The notes under the pieces: generated by a model | Told to the model about the DNA's origin: nothing | Database searches by the model: none | Seen by the model: only the letters and a program-made list of their open reading frames with translations | Program-made: the position numbers and the translations under genes | Source of the DNA: an uncultured Clostridia bacterium | Lineage (GTDB): Bacteria; Bacillota; Clostridia; Lachnospirales; Lachnospiraceae | Assembly (NCBI GenBank): GCA_947088195.1 | Contig: CAMUFS010000066.1 | Location: forward strand, 1-11,252 | DNA: 11,252 bases | Reading direction: 5' to 3' | In this document: piece by piece, positions 5,136-11,252 of the stretch | Numbering within the stretch: the stretch's first letter is position 1 | Layout: each line of letters begins with the position of its first letter

Positions 5136-5792
5136 ATGGGACAGAAGGTTAATCCTCATGGCTTAAGAGTCGGCATTATTAAGGATTGGGATTCAAAATG
5201 GTATGCGGAAGCTGATTTTGCAGATAATTTAGTGGAAGATTACAATATCAGGACATACCTCAAGAAAAAGTTATATAATGCAGGTATTTCCAGAATTGAG
5301 ATAGAGCGGGCATCTGACAGATTAAAGATTATTATTCATACAGCAAAGCCAGGACTTGTGATCGGAAAGGGCGGAGCTGAGATTGAGAAGCTTAAGACTG
5401 AGGTGCAGAAGTTTACAGATAAGAAGCTGGTTGTTGATATTAAAGAGATCAAGAGACCAGACAGAGATGCGCAGTTGGTTGCAGAGAGCATTGCGCAGCA
5501 GCTGGAGAATCGTATTTCCTTCCGTCGTGCTATGAAGTCTACAATGGCAAGGACAATGAAGGCAGGCGCTAAGGGAGTTAAGACATCTGTATCTGGACGC
5601 TTGGGCGGCGCAGATATGGCAAGAACAGAGTTCTATAGTGAGGGTACTATTCCGTTACAGACACTTCGTGCGGATATTGATTATGGATTTGCAGAGGCTG
5701 ACACGACCTATGGTAAAGTGGGTGTGAAGGCTTGGATTTATAAGGGTGAAGTACTTCCGGTAAAACAGGCAAAGGAAGGGAGCGATAAATAA
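5136..5792 (+). CDS. rpsC: 30S ribosomal protein S3
   Basis: S3 sits at the mRNA entry site of the 30S and contributes to the helicase activity there. The 218 residues fit the Firmicutes length. The N-terminal KH type II domain has a clear GKGG loop (77-80) inside GLVIGKGGAEIEKLK (73-87). The C-terminal domain contains GAKGVKTSVSGRLGGADMAR (143-162), with the basic residues that contact mRNA. The start MGQKVNPHGLRVGI is canonical and follows AAAGGAGA (5123-5130). The stop overlaps the rplP ATG by one base. Confidence 0.98.
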   Translation: MGQKVNPHGLRVGIIKDWDSKWYAEADFADNLVEDYNIRTYLKKKLYNAGISRIEIERASDRLKIIIHTAKPGLVIGKGGAEIEKLKTEVQKFTDKKLVVDIKEIKRPDRDAQLVAESIAQQLENRISFRRAMKSTMARTMKAGAKGVKTSVSGRLGGADMARTEFYSEGTIPLQTLRADIDYGFAEADTTYGKVGVKAWIYKGEVLPVKQAKEGSDK

Positions 5793-6229
5793 TGTTAATG
5801 CCGAAGAGAGTGAAACATCGTAAGCAGTTTCGTGGTTCCATGGCTGGAAAGGCTATGAGAGGTAATACAATTACAAGTGGTGAATATGGACTTATTGCTA
5901 CTGAGCCATGTTGGATTAAGTCTAACCAGATTGAGGCTGCCCGTATCGCTATGACCCGTTATATTAAGCGTGGCGGTAAGGTCTGGATTAAGATATTTCC
6001 TGATAAGCCAGTTACGGCAAAGCCTGCTGAGACCCGTATGGGTTCTGGAAAGGGCGCGTTAGAGTATTGGGTTGCAGTTGTTAAACCAGGACGTGTAATG
6101 TTTGAAATCTCCGGCGTACCGGAAGAGGTTGCGAAGGAAGCGTTGCGTCTTGCCATGCACAAATTACCATGTAAGTGTAAAGTAATTTCCCGTGCGGATG
6201 TAGAAGGCGGTGATAACAGTGAAAATTAA
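5792..6229 (+). CDS. rplP: 50S ribosomal protein L16
   Basis: L16 helps organise the A-site region of the 50S and is needed for late assembly. The 145 residues are one more than in B. subtilis. The start MLMPKRVKHRKQFRG is the usual one. The first ATG overlaps the rpsC stop, and a purine-rich GGAAGGGA in the end of rpsC serves as ribosome binding site. Family motifs are TRMGSGKG (81-88) and VKPGRVMFEISGV (97-109). A second in-frame ATG at 5798 would give MPKRVKHRK; I prefer the first because related proteins keep the extra residues. Confidence 0.97.
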   Translation: MLMPKRVKHRKQFRGSMAGKAMRGNTITSGEYGLIATEPCWIKSNQIEAARIAMTRYIKRGGKVWIKIFPDKPVTAKPAETRMGSGKGALEYWVAVVKPGRVMFEISGVPEEVAKEALRLAMHKLPCKCKVISRADVEGGDNSEN

Positions 6230-6428
6230 TAAGTATGTAGAAGATTTAAGGGCGAAGTCCGCTGCAGAATTAAATGATGAATTAGTAGCTGCTAAGAAGG
6301 AGCTTTTCAATTTGAGATTCCAGAACGCAACAAATCAGTTGGATAATACAAGCAGGATTAAAGACGTTCGTAAAAATATAGCCAGAATTCAGACAATCAT
6401 TGCTGAGAAGGCAAGAGTTGCTGAATAA
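6219..6428 (+). CDS. rpmC: 50S ribosomal protein L29
   Basis: L29 is a small helical protein beside L23 at the tunnel exit. The start is set at the GTG at 6219, giving 69 residues beginning MKINKYVEDLRAKS, the usual family opening. An in-frame GTG at 6210 lies inside the ribosome binding site AAGGCGGTG (6204-6212), so it is rejected. The signature KELFNLRFQ (27-35) and two predicted antiparallel helices are present. The start lies 11 bases inside rplP, so translation is probably coupled to L16. Confidence 0.95.
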   Translation: MKINKYVEDLRAKSAAELNDELVAAKKELFNLRFQNATNQLDNTSRIKDVRKNIARIQTIIAEKARVAE

Positions 6429-6456
6429 TCACTCTTTTAGGAAGGAGGAATTTGTT

Positions 6457-6711
6457 GTGGAGAGAAATCTTAGAAAGACCCGTGTGGGAAAAGTAGTAAG
6501 TAATAAAATGCAGAAAACAATCGTGGTTGCCATCGAAGACCATGTGAAGCATCCTTTATATGGAAAGATCGTTAAGAGAACTTATAAGTTAAAGGCACAT
6601 GACGAGAACAATGAGTGCAACATTGGAGATACAGTAAAAGTGATGGAGACAAGACCTTTATCCAAGGATAAGAGATGGAGACTTGTGGAAATTATGGAGA
6701 AGGCAAGGTAG
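6457..6711 (+). CDS. rpsQ: 30S ribosomal protein S17
   Basis: S17 is a primary 16S rRNA-binding protein of the 30S body with an OB fold. The start is set at the GTG at 6457, giving 84 residues beginning MERNLRKTRVGKVVS. Upstream in-frame codons from 6400 would overlap rpmC and run through the strong ribosome binding site GGAAGGAGG at about 6440-6448. The family signature GDTVKVMETRPLSKDKRW (57-74) is complete. It is the last gene of the S10 part of the cluster. A 62-base gap without an evident promoter or terminator leads to rplN. Confidence 0.95.
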   Translation: MERNLRKTRVGKVVSNKMQKTIVVAIEDHVKHPLYGKIVKRTYKLKAHDENNECNIGDTVKVMETRPLSKDKRWRLVEIMEKAR

Positions 6712-6773
6712 AAATTATCTGTACAAGGTCATTGGCATTGGCTGGTGACGGGAAATAAAGGAGGTATATTAGC

Positions 6774-7142
6774 ATGATTCAACAGGAAACCAGACTTAAG
6801 GTTGCTGATAATACAGGTGCTAAGGAATTGCTTTGTATCCGCGTTATGGGCGGTTCTACGAGAAGATATGCTGCCATCGGCGATGTTATCGTTGCTACCG
6901 TTAAAGATGCAACACCAGGTGGTGTTGTAAAGAAGGGCGATGTAGTTAAAGCGGTGATTGTCCGCACAGTAAATAAGACACGCCGCAAGGATGGCTCTTA
7001 CATCAGATTCGATGAGAACGCTGCCGTTATTATTAAAGAGGATAAGAATCCGAGAGGAACACGTATCTTTGGGCCGGTAGCAAGAGAGCTGAGAGAGAAG
7101 CAATTTATGAAAATTGTCTCATTAGCACCAGAAGTATTATAG
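6774..7142 (+). CDS. rplN: 50S ribosomal protein L14
   Basis: L14 binds 23S rRNA at the subunit interface, contacts L19 and forms an inter-subunit bridge. The 122 residues match the nearly invariant family length. The opening MIQQETRLKVADNTGAKE, the basic loop TVNKTRRKDGS (65-75) and NPRGTRIFGPVARELR (92-107) are diagnostic. AAAGGAGGT (6757-6765) lies eight bases before the ATG. It is the first gene of the spc part. The gap before it can form a weak 9-bp stem (6728-6736/6741-6749, three G-U pairs) but shows no clear promoter, so it is probably cotranscribed with the S10 genes. Confidence 0.98.
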   Translation: MIQQETRLKVADNTGAKELLCIRVMGGSTRRYAAIGDVIVATVKDATPGGVVKKGDVVKAVIVRTVNKTRRKDGSYIRFDENAAVIIKEDKNPRGTRIFGPVARELREKQFMKIVSLAPEVL

Positions 7143-7155
7143 GGAGGTGTCAACT

Positions 7156-7461
7156 GTGTCAAAGTTAAAGAAGGGTGATCTGGTGAGGATCATCACAGGT
7201 AAAGATAAAGGCAAGGAAGGAAAGATTATTTCCATTAATACAAAGAATAACACCGCTTTGGTTGAGGGTGCGAACATGATGACAAAGCATACAAAGCCAA
7301 GTGCTGCAAATCAGAATGGTGGTATTATTCATCAGGAGAGTCCTATCGATCTCTCCAATCTTATGTATGTCCATAAGGGCAAGCCTACGAGAATTGGCCA
7401 CACCATGCAGGGTGACAAGAAGGTGCGTGTAGCTAGGACAACAGGCGAAGTAATCGATTAA
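7156..7461 (+). CDS. rplX: 50S ribosomal protein L24
   Basis: L24 starts 50S assembly by binding the 5' domain of 23S rRNA. I choose the GTG at 7156, giving 101 residues beginning MSKLKKGDLVRIITGKDKGK, which opens the KOW motif. The in-frame GTG at 7147 is part of the ribosome binding site GGGAGGTG (7142-7149) and is rejected. The ribosome binding site overlaps the rplN stop codon. HKGKPTRIGH (about 75-84) is the conserved C-terminal zone. The length is typical of Firmicutes. Confidence 0.95.
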   Translation: MSKLKKGDLVRIITGKDKGKEGKIISINTKNNTALVEGANMMTKHTKPSAANQNGGIIHQESPIDLSNLMYVHKGKPTRIGHTMQGDKKVRVARTTGEVID

Positions 7462-7485
7462 TTCTGAGAGAGGAGGCCTAAAAAG

Positions 7486-8025
7486 TTGAGTAGATATAGA
7501 GAGATGTATAAAAACGAGATCGTCGCTGCTATGACGAAGAAGTTTGGATATAAGAATATTATGGAAGTTCCGAAGCTTGAGAAGATCGTAATTAACATGG
7601 GCGTCGGTGAAGCGAAGGAAAATGCAAAGATTTTAGATTCTGCTGTCAAGGATCTGGAAACTATCGCAGGACAGAAGGCGGTACTTACCAAAGCAAAGAA
7701 TTCGGTGGCTAACTTTAAGATCAGAGCTGGGATGCCTATCGGATGTAAGGTGACTCTGAGGGGCGAGAAAATGTACGAGTTTTTGGATCGGCTTGTTAAT
7801 CTGGCATTGCCTCGTGTCCGCGACTTCAGAGGTGTCAGCGCCAATTCTTTTGACGGAAGAGGAAACTACGCTCTTGGAATTAAGGAACAGTTAATTTTCC
7901 CTGAAATCGAGTATGATAAGGTCGACAAGGTGAGAGGTATGGACGTTATTTTTGTCACTACCGCAAAGACAGATGAAGAAGCCCGTGAACTTTTGACATT
8001 ATTCAACATGCCATTTCAAAAATAG
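7486..8025 (+). CDS. rplE: 50S ribosomal protein L5
   Basis: L5 binds 5S rRNA with L18 in the central protuberance and contacts P-site tRNA. The start is a TTG at 7486, nine bases after AGGAGG (7471-7476). It gives 179 residues, the usual length, beginning MSRYREMYKNEIV. Family motifs are VPKLEKIVINMGVGEA (28-43), KIRAGMPIGCKVTLRG (78-93), LPRVRDFRG (108-116) and the C-terminal RGMDVIFVTTAKTDEEA (150-166). No in-frame ATG exists near the family start, so the rare TTG seems genuine. Confidence 0.96.
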   Translation: MSRYREMYKNEIVAAMTKKFGYKNIMEVPKLEKIVINMGVGEAKENAKILDSAVKDLETIAGQKAVLTKAKNSVANFKIRAGMPIGCKVTLRGEKMYEFLDRLVNLALPRVRDFRGVSANSFDGRGNYALGIKEQLIFPEIEYDKVDKVRGMDVIFVTTAKTDEEARELLTLFNMPFQK

Positions 8026-8042
8026 GTTAGGAGGAAAATTCC

Positions 8043-8228
8043 ATGGCTAAAACTTCAATGAAGGTAAAGCAGCAGCGTAAACCAAAATTCTCTACCAGAG
8101 AATATACCCGTTGCAGAATTTGTGGACGTCCACATGCTTATTTAAGAAAATACGGAATCTGCAGAATTTGCTTCCGTGAATTAGCATATAAAGGACAGAT
8201 ACCGGGCGTTAAGAAGGCAAGCTGGTAG
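8043..8228 (+). CDS. rpsN: 30S ribosomal protein S14, zinc-binding type
   Basis: S14 is part of the 30S head, close to the A site and the S3-S10 cluster. This is the short zinc form: 61 residues with two CxxC pairs (Cys24/Cys27 and Cys40/Cys43) that bind one zinc ion. The motif CRICGRPHAYLRKYGICRIC is complete and the C-terminus GVKKASW is canonical. The gene position between rplE and rpsH is the ancestral one. GAGGAAAA after the rplE stop supplies the ribosome binding site. A zinc-free paralogue may exist elsewhere in such genomes, but none is here. Confidence 0.98.
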   Translation: MAKTSMKVKQQRKPKFSTREYTRCRICGRPHAYLRKYGICRICFRELAYKGQIPGVKKASW

Positions 8229-8268
8229 GCTGTAAGGATGAGATTGCAAAGAAGGAGGCAACAAAAAA

Positions 8269-8670
8269 ATGACAATGAATGATCCAATTGCAGATATGCT
8301 GACAAGAATCCGTAATGCGAACACTGCAAAACATGATACAGTAGATATTCCTGCATCCAAGATGAAATTGGCGATTGCTGAGATCCTTTTCAATGAAGGT
8401 TACATTAAAAAGTATGAAGTAGTGGAAGACGGAAACTTTAAGACTATCCGTGTTTCCTTAAAATATGGTCAGGACAAGAATGAGAAGATTATCACAGGAT
8501 TGAAGAGAATCTCTAAGCCGGGACTTCGCGTGTATGCGGGCAAGGATGAGCTTCCTAAGGTATTAGGTGGTCTTGGCATTGCGATTATTTCCACAAATCA
8601 AGGTGTGATTACAGATAAAGAAGCTCGTAAACGGAATGTTGGCGGAGAAGTGCTCGCATTCATCTGGTAA
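8269..8670 (+). CDS. rpsH: 30S ribosomal protein S8
   Basis: S8 binds the central domain of 16S rRNA early in 30S assembly. In E. coli it also represses the spc operon by binding an rplE mRNA site; I saw no obvious copy of that site here. The 133 residues are of usual length. The opening MTMNDPIADMLTRIRNAN and the C-terminal block ISTNQGVITDKEARKRNVGG (107-126), which includes the rRNA-binding residues, are diagnostic. AAGGAGG (8252-8258) lies ten bases before the ATG in a 40-base gap. Confidence 0.98.
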   Translation: MTMNDPIADMLTRIRNANTAKHDTVDIPASKMKLAIAEILFNEGYIKKYEVVEDGNFKTIRVSLKYGQDKNEKIITGLKRISKPGLRVYAGKDELPKVLGGLGIAIISTNQGVITDKEARKRNVGGEVLAFIW

Positions 8671-8690
8671 AATATTTAGGAGGTAGCGGC

Positions 8691-9233
8691 ATGTCACGTA
8701 TAGGAAGAATGCCTATCGCCATTCCCGCAGGTGTAACTGTGGATGTGGCAGAAAATAATAAGGTGACGGTAAAAGGGCCGAAGGGTACTCTGGAGAGAGT
8801 GCTTCCGGCAGAGATGGATATTAAGGTGGAAGGTGCGCAGGTTGTTGTATCTAGACCAAATGATTTAAAGAAAATGAAGTCCTTGCATGGTTTGACAAGA
8901 ACCTTGATTGCCAATATGGTGACAGGTGTGACAGAGGGCTTTAAGAAGGTGCTGGAGATTAACGGTGTCGGCTACAGGGTGCAAAAGCAGGGCAAGAAGT
9001 TAGTATTTTCCCTTGGTTTTTCTCATCCAGTAGAGGTGGAGGACCCAGAGGGACTCACCACAGAGGTAGAGGTACAGAATAAGATAACAGTTATCGGCAT
9101 CGATAAGGAGAAGGTTGGACAATTTGCGGCTGAGTTAAGAGAGCTTAGAAAGCCTGAGCCATATAAGGGTAAGGGTATTAAGTATGAAAATGAGACGATC
9201 AGGCGCAAGGCAGGTAAGACTGGAAAGAAATAA
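8691..9233 (+). CDS. rplF: 50S ribosomal protein L6
   Basis: L6 sits at the base of the L7/L12 stalk near the factor-binding centre and the sarcin-ricin loop. The 180 residues form two similar domains (about 1-82 and 83-180), the family's internal duplication. MSRIGRMPIAIPAGV opens the protein. The signature PEPYKGKGI (155-163) followed by RRKAGK lies near the C-terminus. AGGAGGT (8678-8684) precedes the ATG at close range after the rpsH stop. Confidence 0.98.
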   Translation: MSRIGRMPIAIPAGVTVDVAENNKVTVKGPKGTLERVLPAEMDIKVEGAQVVVSRPNDLKKMKSLHGLTRTLIANMVTGVTEGFKKVLEINGVGYRVQKQGKKLVFSLGFSHPVEVEDPEGLTTEVEVQNKITVIGIDKEKVGQFAAELRELRKPEPYKGKGIKYENETIRRKAGKTGKK

Positions 9234-9254
9234 TAGATAGAAGGAGAGACAAAG

Positions 9255-9623
9255 ATGATTAGTAAAGTATCAAGAGCTAAGGTTCGTGAAAACAAGCACA
9301 GAAGAATCCGCAATCGCTTTGCAGGTACTCCTGAGAGACCACGTCTGGCCGTGTTCAGAAGCAATAACCATATGTACGCGCAGATCATTGACGATATAGC
9401 AGGAAATACTCTTGTAGCTGCTTCTACTTTGGAGAAGGATATCAAGGCTGATTTAGAGCGCACAGATAATGTTGCGGCAGCAGCGGCTGTTGGAACCGCA
9501 ATCGCAAAGAAGGCACTGGAGAAGGGAATCACAACAGTTGTCTTTGACAGAGGCGGTTTTATATATCATGGAAAAGTTCAAGCATTGGCAGATGCGGCGC
9601 GCGAAGCCGGACTGCAATTCTAA
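9255..9623 (+). CDS. rplR: 50S ribosomal protein L18
   Basis: L18 binds 5S rRNA with L5 and attaches it to the central protuberance. The 122 residues fit the bacterial length. The basic N-terminus (residues 1-30, with RENKHRRIRNRF at 11-22) is the 5S-binding tail. ERPRLAVFRSNNHMYAQII (27-45) and FDRGGFIYHGKVQALADAAR (97-116) are the family hallmarks. The start MISKVSRAKVRENK follows AAGGAGAG by a short spacer. An alanine-rich helix (VAAAAAVGTAIAKKA, 73-87) links the two blocks. Confidence 0.97.
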   Translation: MISKVSRAKVRENKHRRIRNRFAGTPERPRLAVFRSNNHMYAQIIDDIAGNTLVAASTLEKDIKADLERTDNVAAAAAVGTAIAKKALEKGITTVVFDRGGFIYHGKVQALADAAREAGLQF

Positions 9624-9641
9624 TCAGGGAGGAAAACACAC

Positions 9642-10151
9642 ATGAAGCGTACAATCGTTGATGCTAGTCAATTAGAATTAACAGAAAAAGTAGTGTCAAT
9701 CAAGCGTGTAACTAAGGTTGTCAAGGGTGGACGTAACTTCCGCTTCGCAGCTCTGGTAGTTGTAGGTGACGGCAACGGACATGTAGGTGCAGGACTTGGG
9801 AAGGCAACCGAGATTCCTGAGGCAATCCGCAAAGGAAAAGAGGATGCCATGAAGAAGCTTGTCACAGTGCCAGTGGAGGAAAATGGAAGTATTCCGCATG
9901 ACTTTATCGGTAAATTTGGAAGTGCAAGCGTGCTGTTAAAGAAGGCACCGAGCGGTACTGGTATTATTGCTGGAGGTCCAGCTCGTTCTGTTTTGGAGCT
10001 TGCAGGCATCAAGAATATCCGTACCAAGTGCTTAGGCTCCAACAATAAGCAGAATGTAGTTCTTGCGACGATTCAGGGCCTGTCACAGTTAAAGACACCG
10101 GAGCAGGTAGCAAAGCTCCGCGGAAAATCTGTGGAAGAAATCTTGGGCTAA
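9642..10151 (+). CDS. rpsE: 30S ribosomal protein S5
   Basis: S5 lies at the mRNA entry side of the 30S with S3 and S4 and affects decoding accuracy; changes in its N-terminal loop give spectinomycin resistance in other bacteria. The 169 residues match the family. The N-terminal double-stranded-RNA-binding-like domain carries VKGGRNFRFAALVVVGDGNG (27-46), followed by HVGAGLGKA. The C-terminal domain has GTGIIAGGPARSVLELAGI (105-123). The loop at 18-31 (VSIKRVTKVVKGGR) looks intact, so no resistance-type deletion is evident. GGGAGG precedes the ATG. Confidence 0.98.
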   Translation: MKRTIVDASQLELTEKVVSIKRVTKVVKGGRNFRFAALVVVGDGNGHVGAGLGKATEIPEAIRKGKEDAMKKLVTVPVEENGSIPHDFIGKFGSASVLLKKAPSGTGIIAGGPARSVLELAGIKNIRTKCLGSNNKQNVVLATIQGLSQLKTPEQVAKLRGKSVEEILG

Positions 10152-10166
10152 CAGGAGGAAAAGAAG

Positions 10167-10349
10167 ATGGCAGAGAAGTTAAAGATAACATTGGTGAAAT
10201 CTCCTATCGGTGCTATCCCCAAGCATAAAGCGACGGTTGAGGCATTGGGCTTAAGAAAGCTTAATAAGACGGTTGAGATGCCTGACAATGCAGCAATCAG
10301 AGGTATGGTACAGCAAGTGAGACATTTAGTTAAGGTAGAGGAAATCTAG
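10167..10349 (+). CDS. rpmD: 50S ribosomal protein L30
   Basis: L30 is a small 50S protein with a ferredoxin-like alpha-beta fold. The 60 residues match the bacterial form. The core LKITLVKSPIGAIPKHKATV (5-24) and LGLRKLNKTVEMPDN (27-41) followed by AAIRGMVQQVRHLVKV is typical. ACAGGAGGA lies nine to ten bases before the ATG, immediately after the rpsE stop. The position between rpsE and rplO is the standard one. Confidence 0.97.
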   Translation: MAEKLKITLVKSPIGAIPKHKATVEALGLRKLNKTVEMPDNAAIRGMVQQVRHLVKVEEI

Positions 10350-10371
10350 TTATAGATAAGGAGGTGCTAAG

Positions 10372-10812
10372 ATGAATTTATCAGATTTAAGACCTGCAAA
10401 GGGTTCTAAGCACAGCAATAATTTCAGAAAAGGTCGCGGTCATGGTTCTGGCAATGGCAAGACAGCCGGCAAGGGTCATAAGGGCCAGAAGGCACGTTCT
10501 GGAGCGCCAAGACCGGGATTTGAAGGTGGCCAGCTTCCACTTTACAGAAGGATTCCGAAGAGAGGCTTTACAAATAGACATTCCCTTGATATTGTGGGTG
10601 TGAATGTGGAGAGTCTGGAAATATTTGAGAATGATACAGTAGTTAGTGTTGAGACATTAATAGAGAAAGGGATTGTGAGAAATCCAAAGGATGGAGTTAA
10701 GATTCTTGGAGATGGAGCACTTACTAAGAAGCTCACTGTAAAGGCAAATGCATTTAGTGCAGGCGCAAAGGAAAAGATTGAAGCTCTTGGTGGAACCTGC
10801 GAGGTGATTTAA
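10372..10812 (+). CDS. rplO: 50S ribosomal protein L15
   Basis: L15 threads a long basic N-terminal arm into the 50S core and is needed in mid-assembly. The 146 residues are standard. Residues 1-45 are Gly/Lys/Arg/Ser-rich and lack globular character (GRGHGSGNGKTAGKGHKGQK at 21-40). GFEGGQLPLYRRIPKRGF (49-66) is the family motif. The C-terminal globular domain ends with KIEALGGTCEVI. AAGGAGGTG precedes the ATG. Its stop codon shares one base with the secY start. Confidence 0.98.
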   Translation: MNLSDLRPAKGSKHSNNFRKGRGHGSGNGKTAGKGHKGQKARSGAPRPGFEGGQLPLYRRIPKRGFTNRHSLDIVGVNVESLEIFENDTVVSVETLIEKGIVRNPKDGVKILGDGALTKKLTVKANAFSAGAKEKIEALGGTCEVI

Positions 10813-11252
10813 TGCTTAAAACACTTCGAAATGCATTAAAAATCAAGGATATCAGGACAAAACTGATCTATACGTTTTTTATGTTAGTCGTAGTGAGAAT
10901 CGGTTGCGCAATTCCGGTGCCCGGAGTAAACAGTGCGATGATAAAGTCATTTTTTCAGAACCAGATTGGTGATGCATTCAGCTTTTTTGATGCTATCACC
11001 GGTGGTTCTTTTACGAATATGTCCATCTTTGCACTGAGTATCACCCCATATATTACATCCTCCATTATTATTCAGCTTTTGACCATAGCGATCCCGAAGC
11101 TGGAAGAGATGCAGAAGGATGGAGAGGACGGAAGAAAGAAGCTTGCAGAGTATACCCGCTATGTCACAGTCGCTCTTGCTTTAATTGAAAGTACAGCTAT
11201 GGCGATCGGTTTTGGCACACAGGGAATACTGACAAGTTTTAATGTGGGTTCT
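10812..11252 (+). CDS. secY: Protein translocase subunit SecY (3' end outside the window)
   Basis: SecY forms the protein-conducting pore of the Sec translocon in the cytoplasmic membrane. Only 147 codons of an expected 430 or so are present, because the frame is still open at the window edge. The start MLKTLRNALKIKDIRTK is typical. The first membrane helix spans about 18-37 and ends in the conserved IPVPGV (34-39). A plug-like FFDAITGGSF lies at 58-67. The second helix runs through FALSITPYITSSIIIQLL (73-90), followed by the cytoplasmic loop PKLEEMQKDGEDGRKKLAEYTR (95-116) and the third helix. The ATG overlaps the rplO stop (TAATG), with GAGGTG five bases upstream, so translation is likely coupled to L15. 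Confidence 0.97.
   Translation, partial: MLKTLRNALKIKDIRTKLIYTFFMLVVVRIGCAIPVPGVNSAMIKSFFQNQIGDAFSFFDAITGGSFTNMSIFALSITPYITSSIIIQLLTIAIPKLEEMQKDGEDGRKKLAEYTRYVTVALALIESTAMAIGFGTQGILTSFNVGS

Noticed and set aside
6728..6749. Possible stem and separate promoter in the rpsQ-rplN gap, as a start of an independent spc operon.
   Set aside because: The stem has three G-U pairs among nine, and no -35/-10 pair is visible in the 62-base gap. Read-through from the S10 genes is the simpler view.
1434..11252. Search for a mobile element, CRISPR array, transfer RNA, toxin-antitoxin pair or inserted foreign gene in the operon.
   Set aside because: All coding space is taken by standard ribosomal genes and secY in the expected order. 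No direct repeats, insertion ends, RNA genes or compositional breaks were seen.

Overview
The window is the 5' two-thirds of the conserved S10-spc ribosomal-protein cluster of a Gram-positive, low-to-mid GC bacterium, most likely a member of the Clostridia, family Lachnospiraceae. Four things point there: the gene order rpsJ-rplC-rplD-rplW-rplB-rpsS-rplV-rpsC-rplP-rpmC-rpsQ-rplN-rplX-rplE-rpsN-rpsH-rplF-rplR-rpsE-rpmD-rplO-secY; a short zinc-type S14; an L22 with a basic N-terminal extension; and strong AGGAGG-type ribosome binding sites with AGA-rich arginine codon use. The family assignment rests on remembered protein similarity and not on a search.

Layout. Bases 1-84 hold two hairpins; the first has a U-tract on the minus strand and should terminate the minus-strand gene. 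A minus-strand gene at 133-939 encodes an unrecognised lipoprotein. Bases 940-1433 are a divergent, AT-rich intergenic region. It carries a clear sigma-A-type promoter for the ribosomal operon (TTGCTT, 16 nt, TATAAT), a small palindrome upstream of it, and a structured leader of about 225 nt. From 1434 to the right edge all genes lie on the plus strand, close together, with no internal terminator that I can see. The S10 part (rpsJ to rpsQ) runs to 6711 and the spc part (rplN to secY) starts at 6774. secY is cut by the window edge after 147 codons.

Function. The 21 ribosomal proteins build parts of both subunits. S10, S19, S3, S14, S8, S17 and S5 go to the 30S; L3, L4, L23, L2, L22, L16, L29, L14, L24, L5, L6, L18, L30 and L15 go to the 50S. 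SecY is the pore of the protein-export channel. One-base stop/start overlaps (rplD/rplW, rpsC/rplP, rplO/secY), the 11-base rplP/rpmC overlap and ribosome binding sites inside the preceding stop codon suggest translational coupling.

The gene content is ordinary; I found no mobile element, CRISPR array or new enzyme system. The most interesting signal is in non-coding RNA. The rpsJ leader can fold into two mutually exclusive structures. One is a long-range stem (about 1295-1311 with 1377-1396). The other is a terminator-like hairpin (1386-1424) followed by eight U residues that abut the rpsJ ATG and overlapping the rpsJ ribosome binding site. This looks like an attenuator or ribosome-binding-site switch for the whole operon. 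The two largest gaps inside the operon (rpsJ-rplC and rplW-rplB) each carry two further hairpins without U-tracts.
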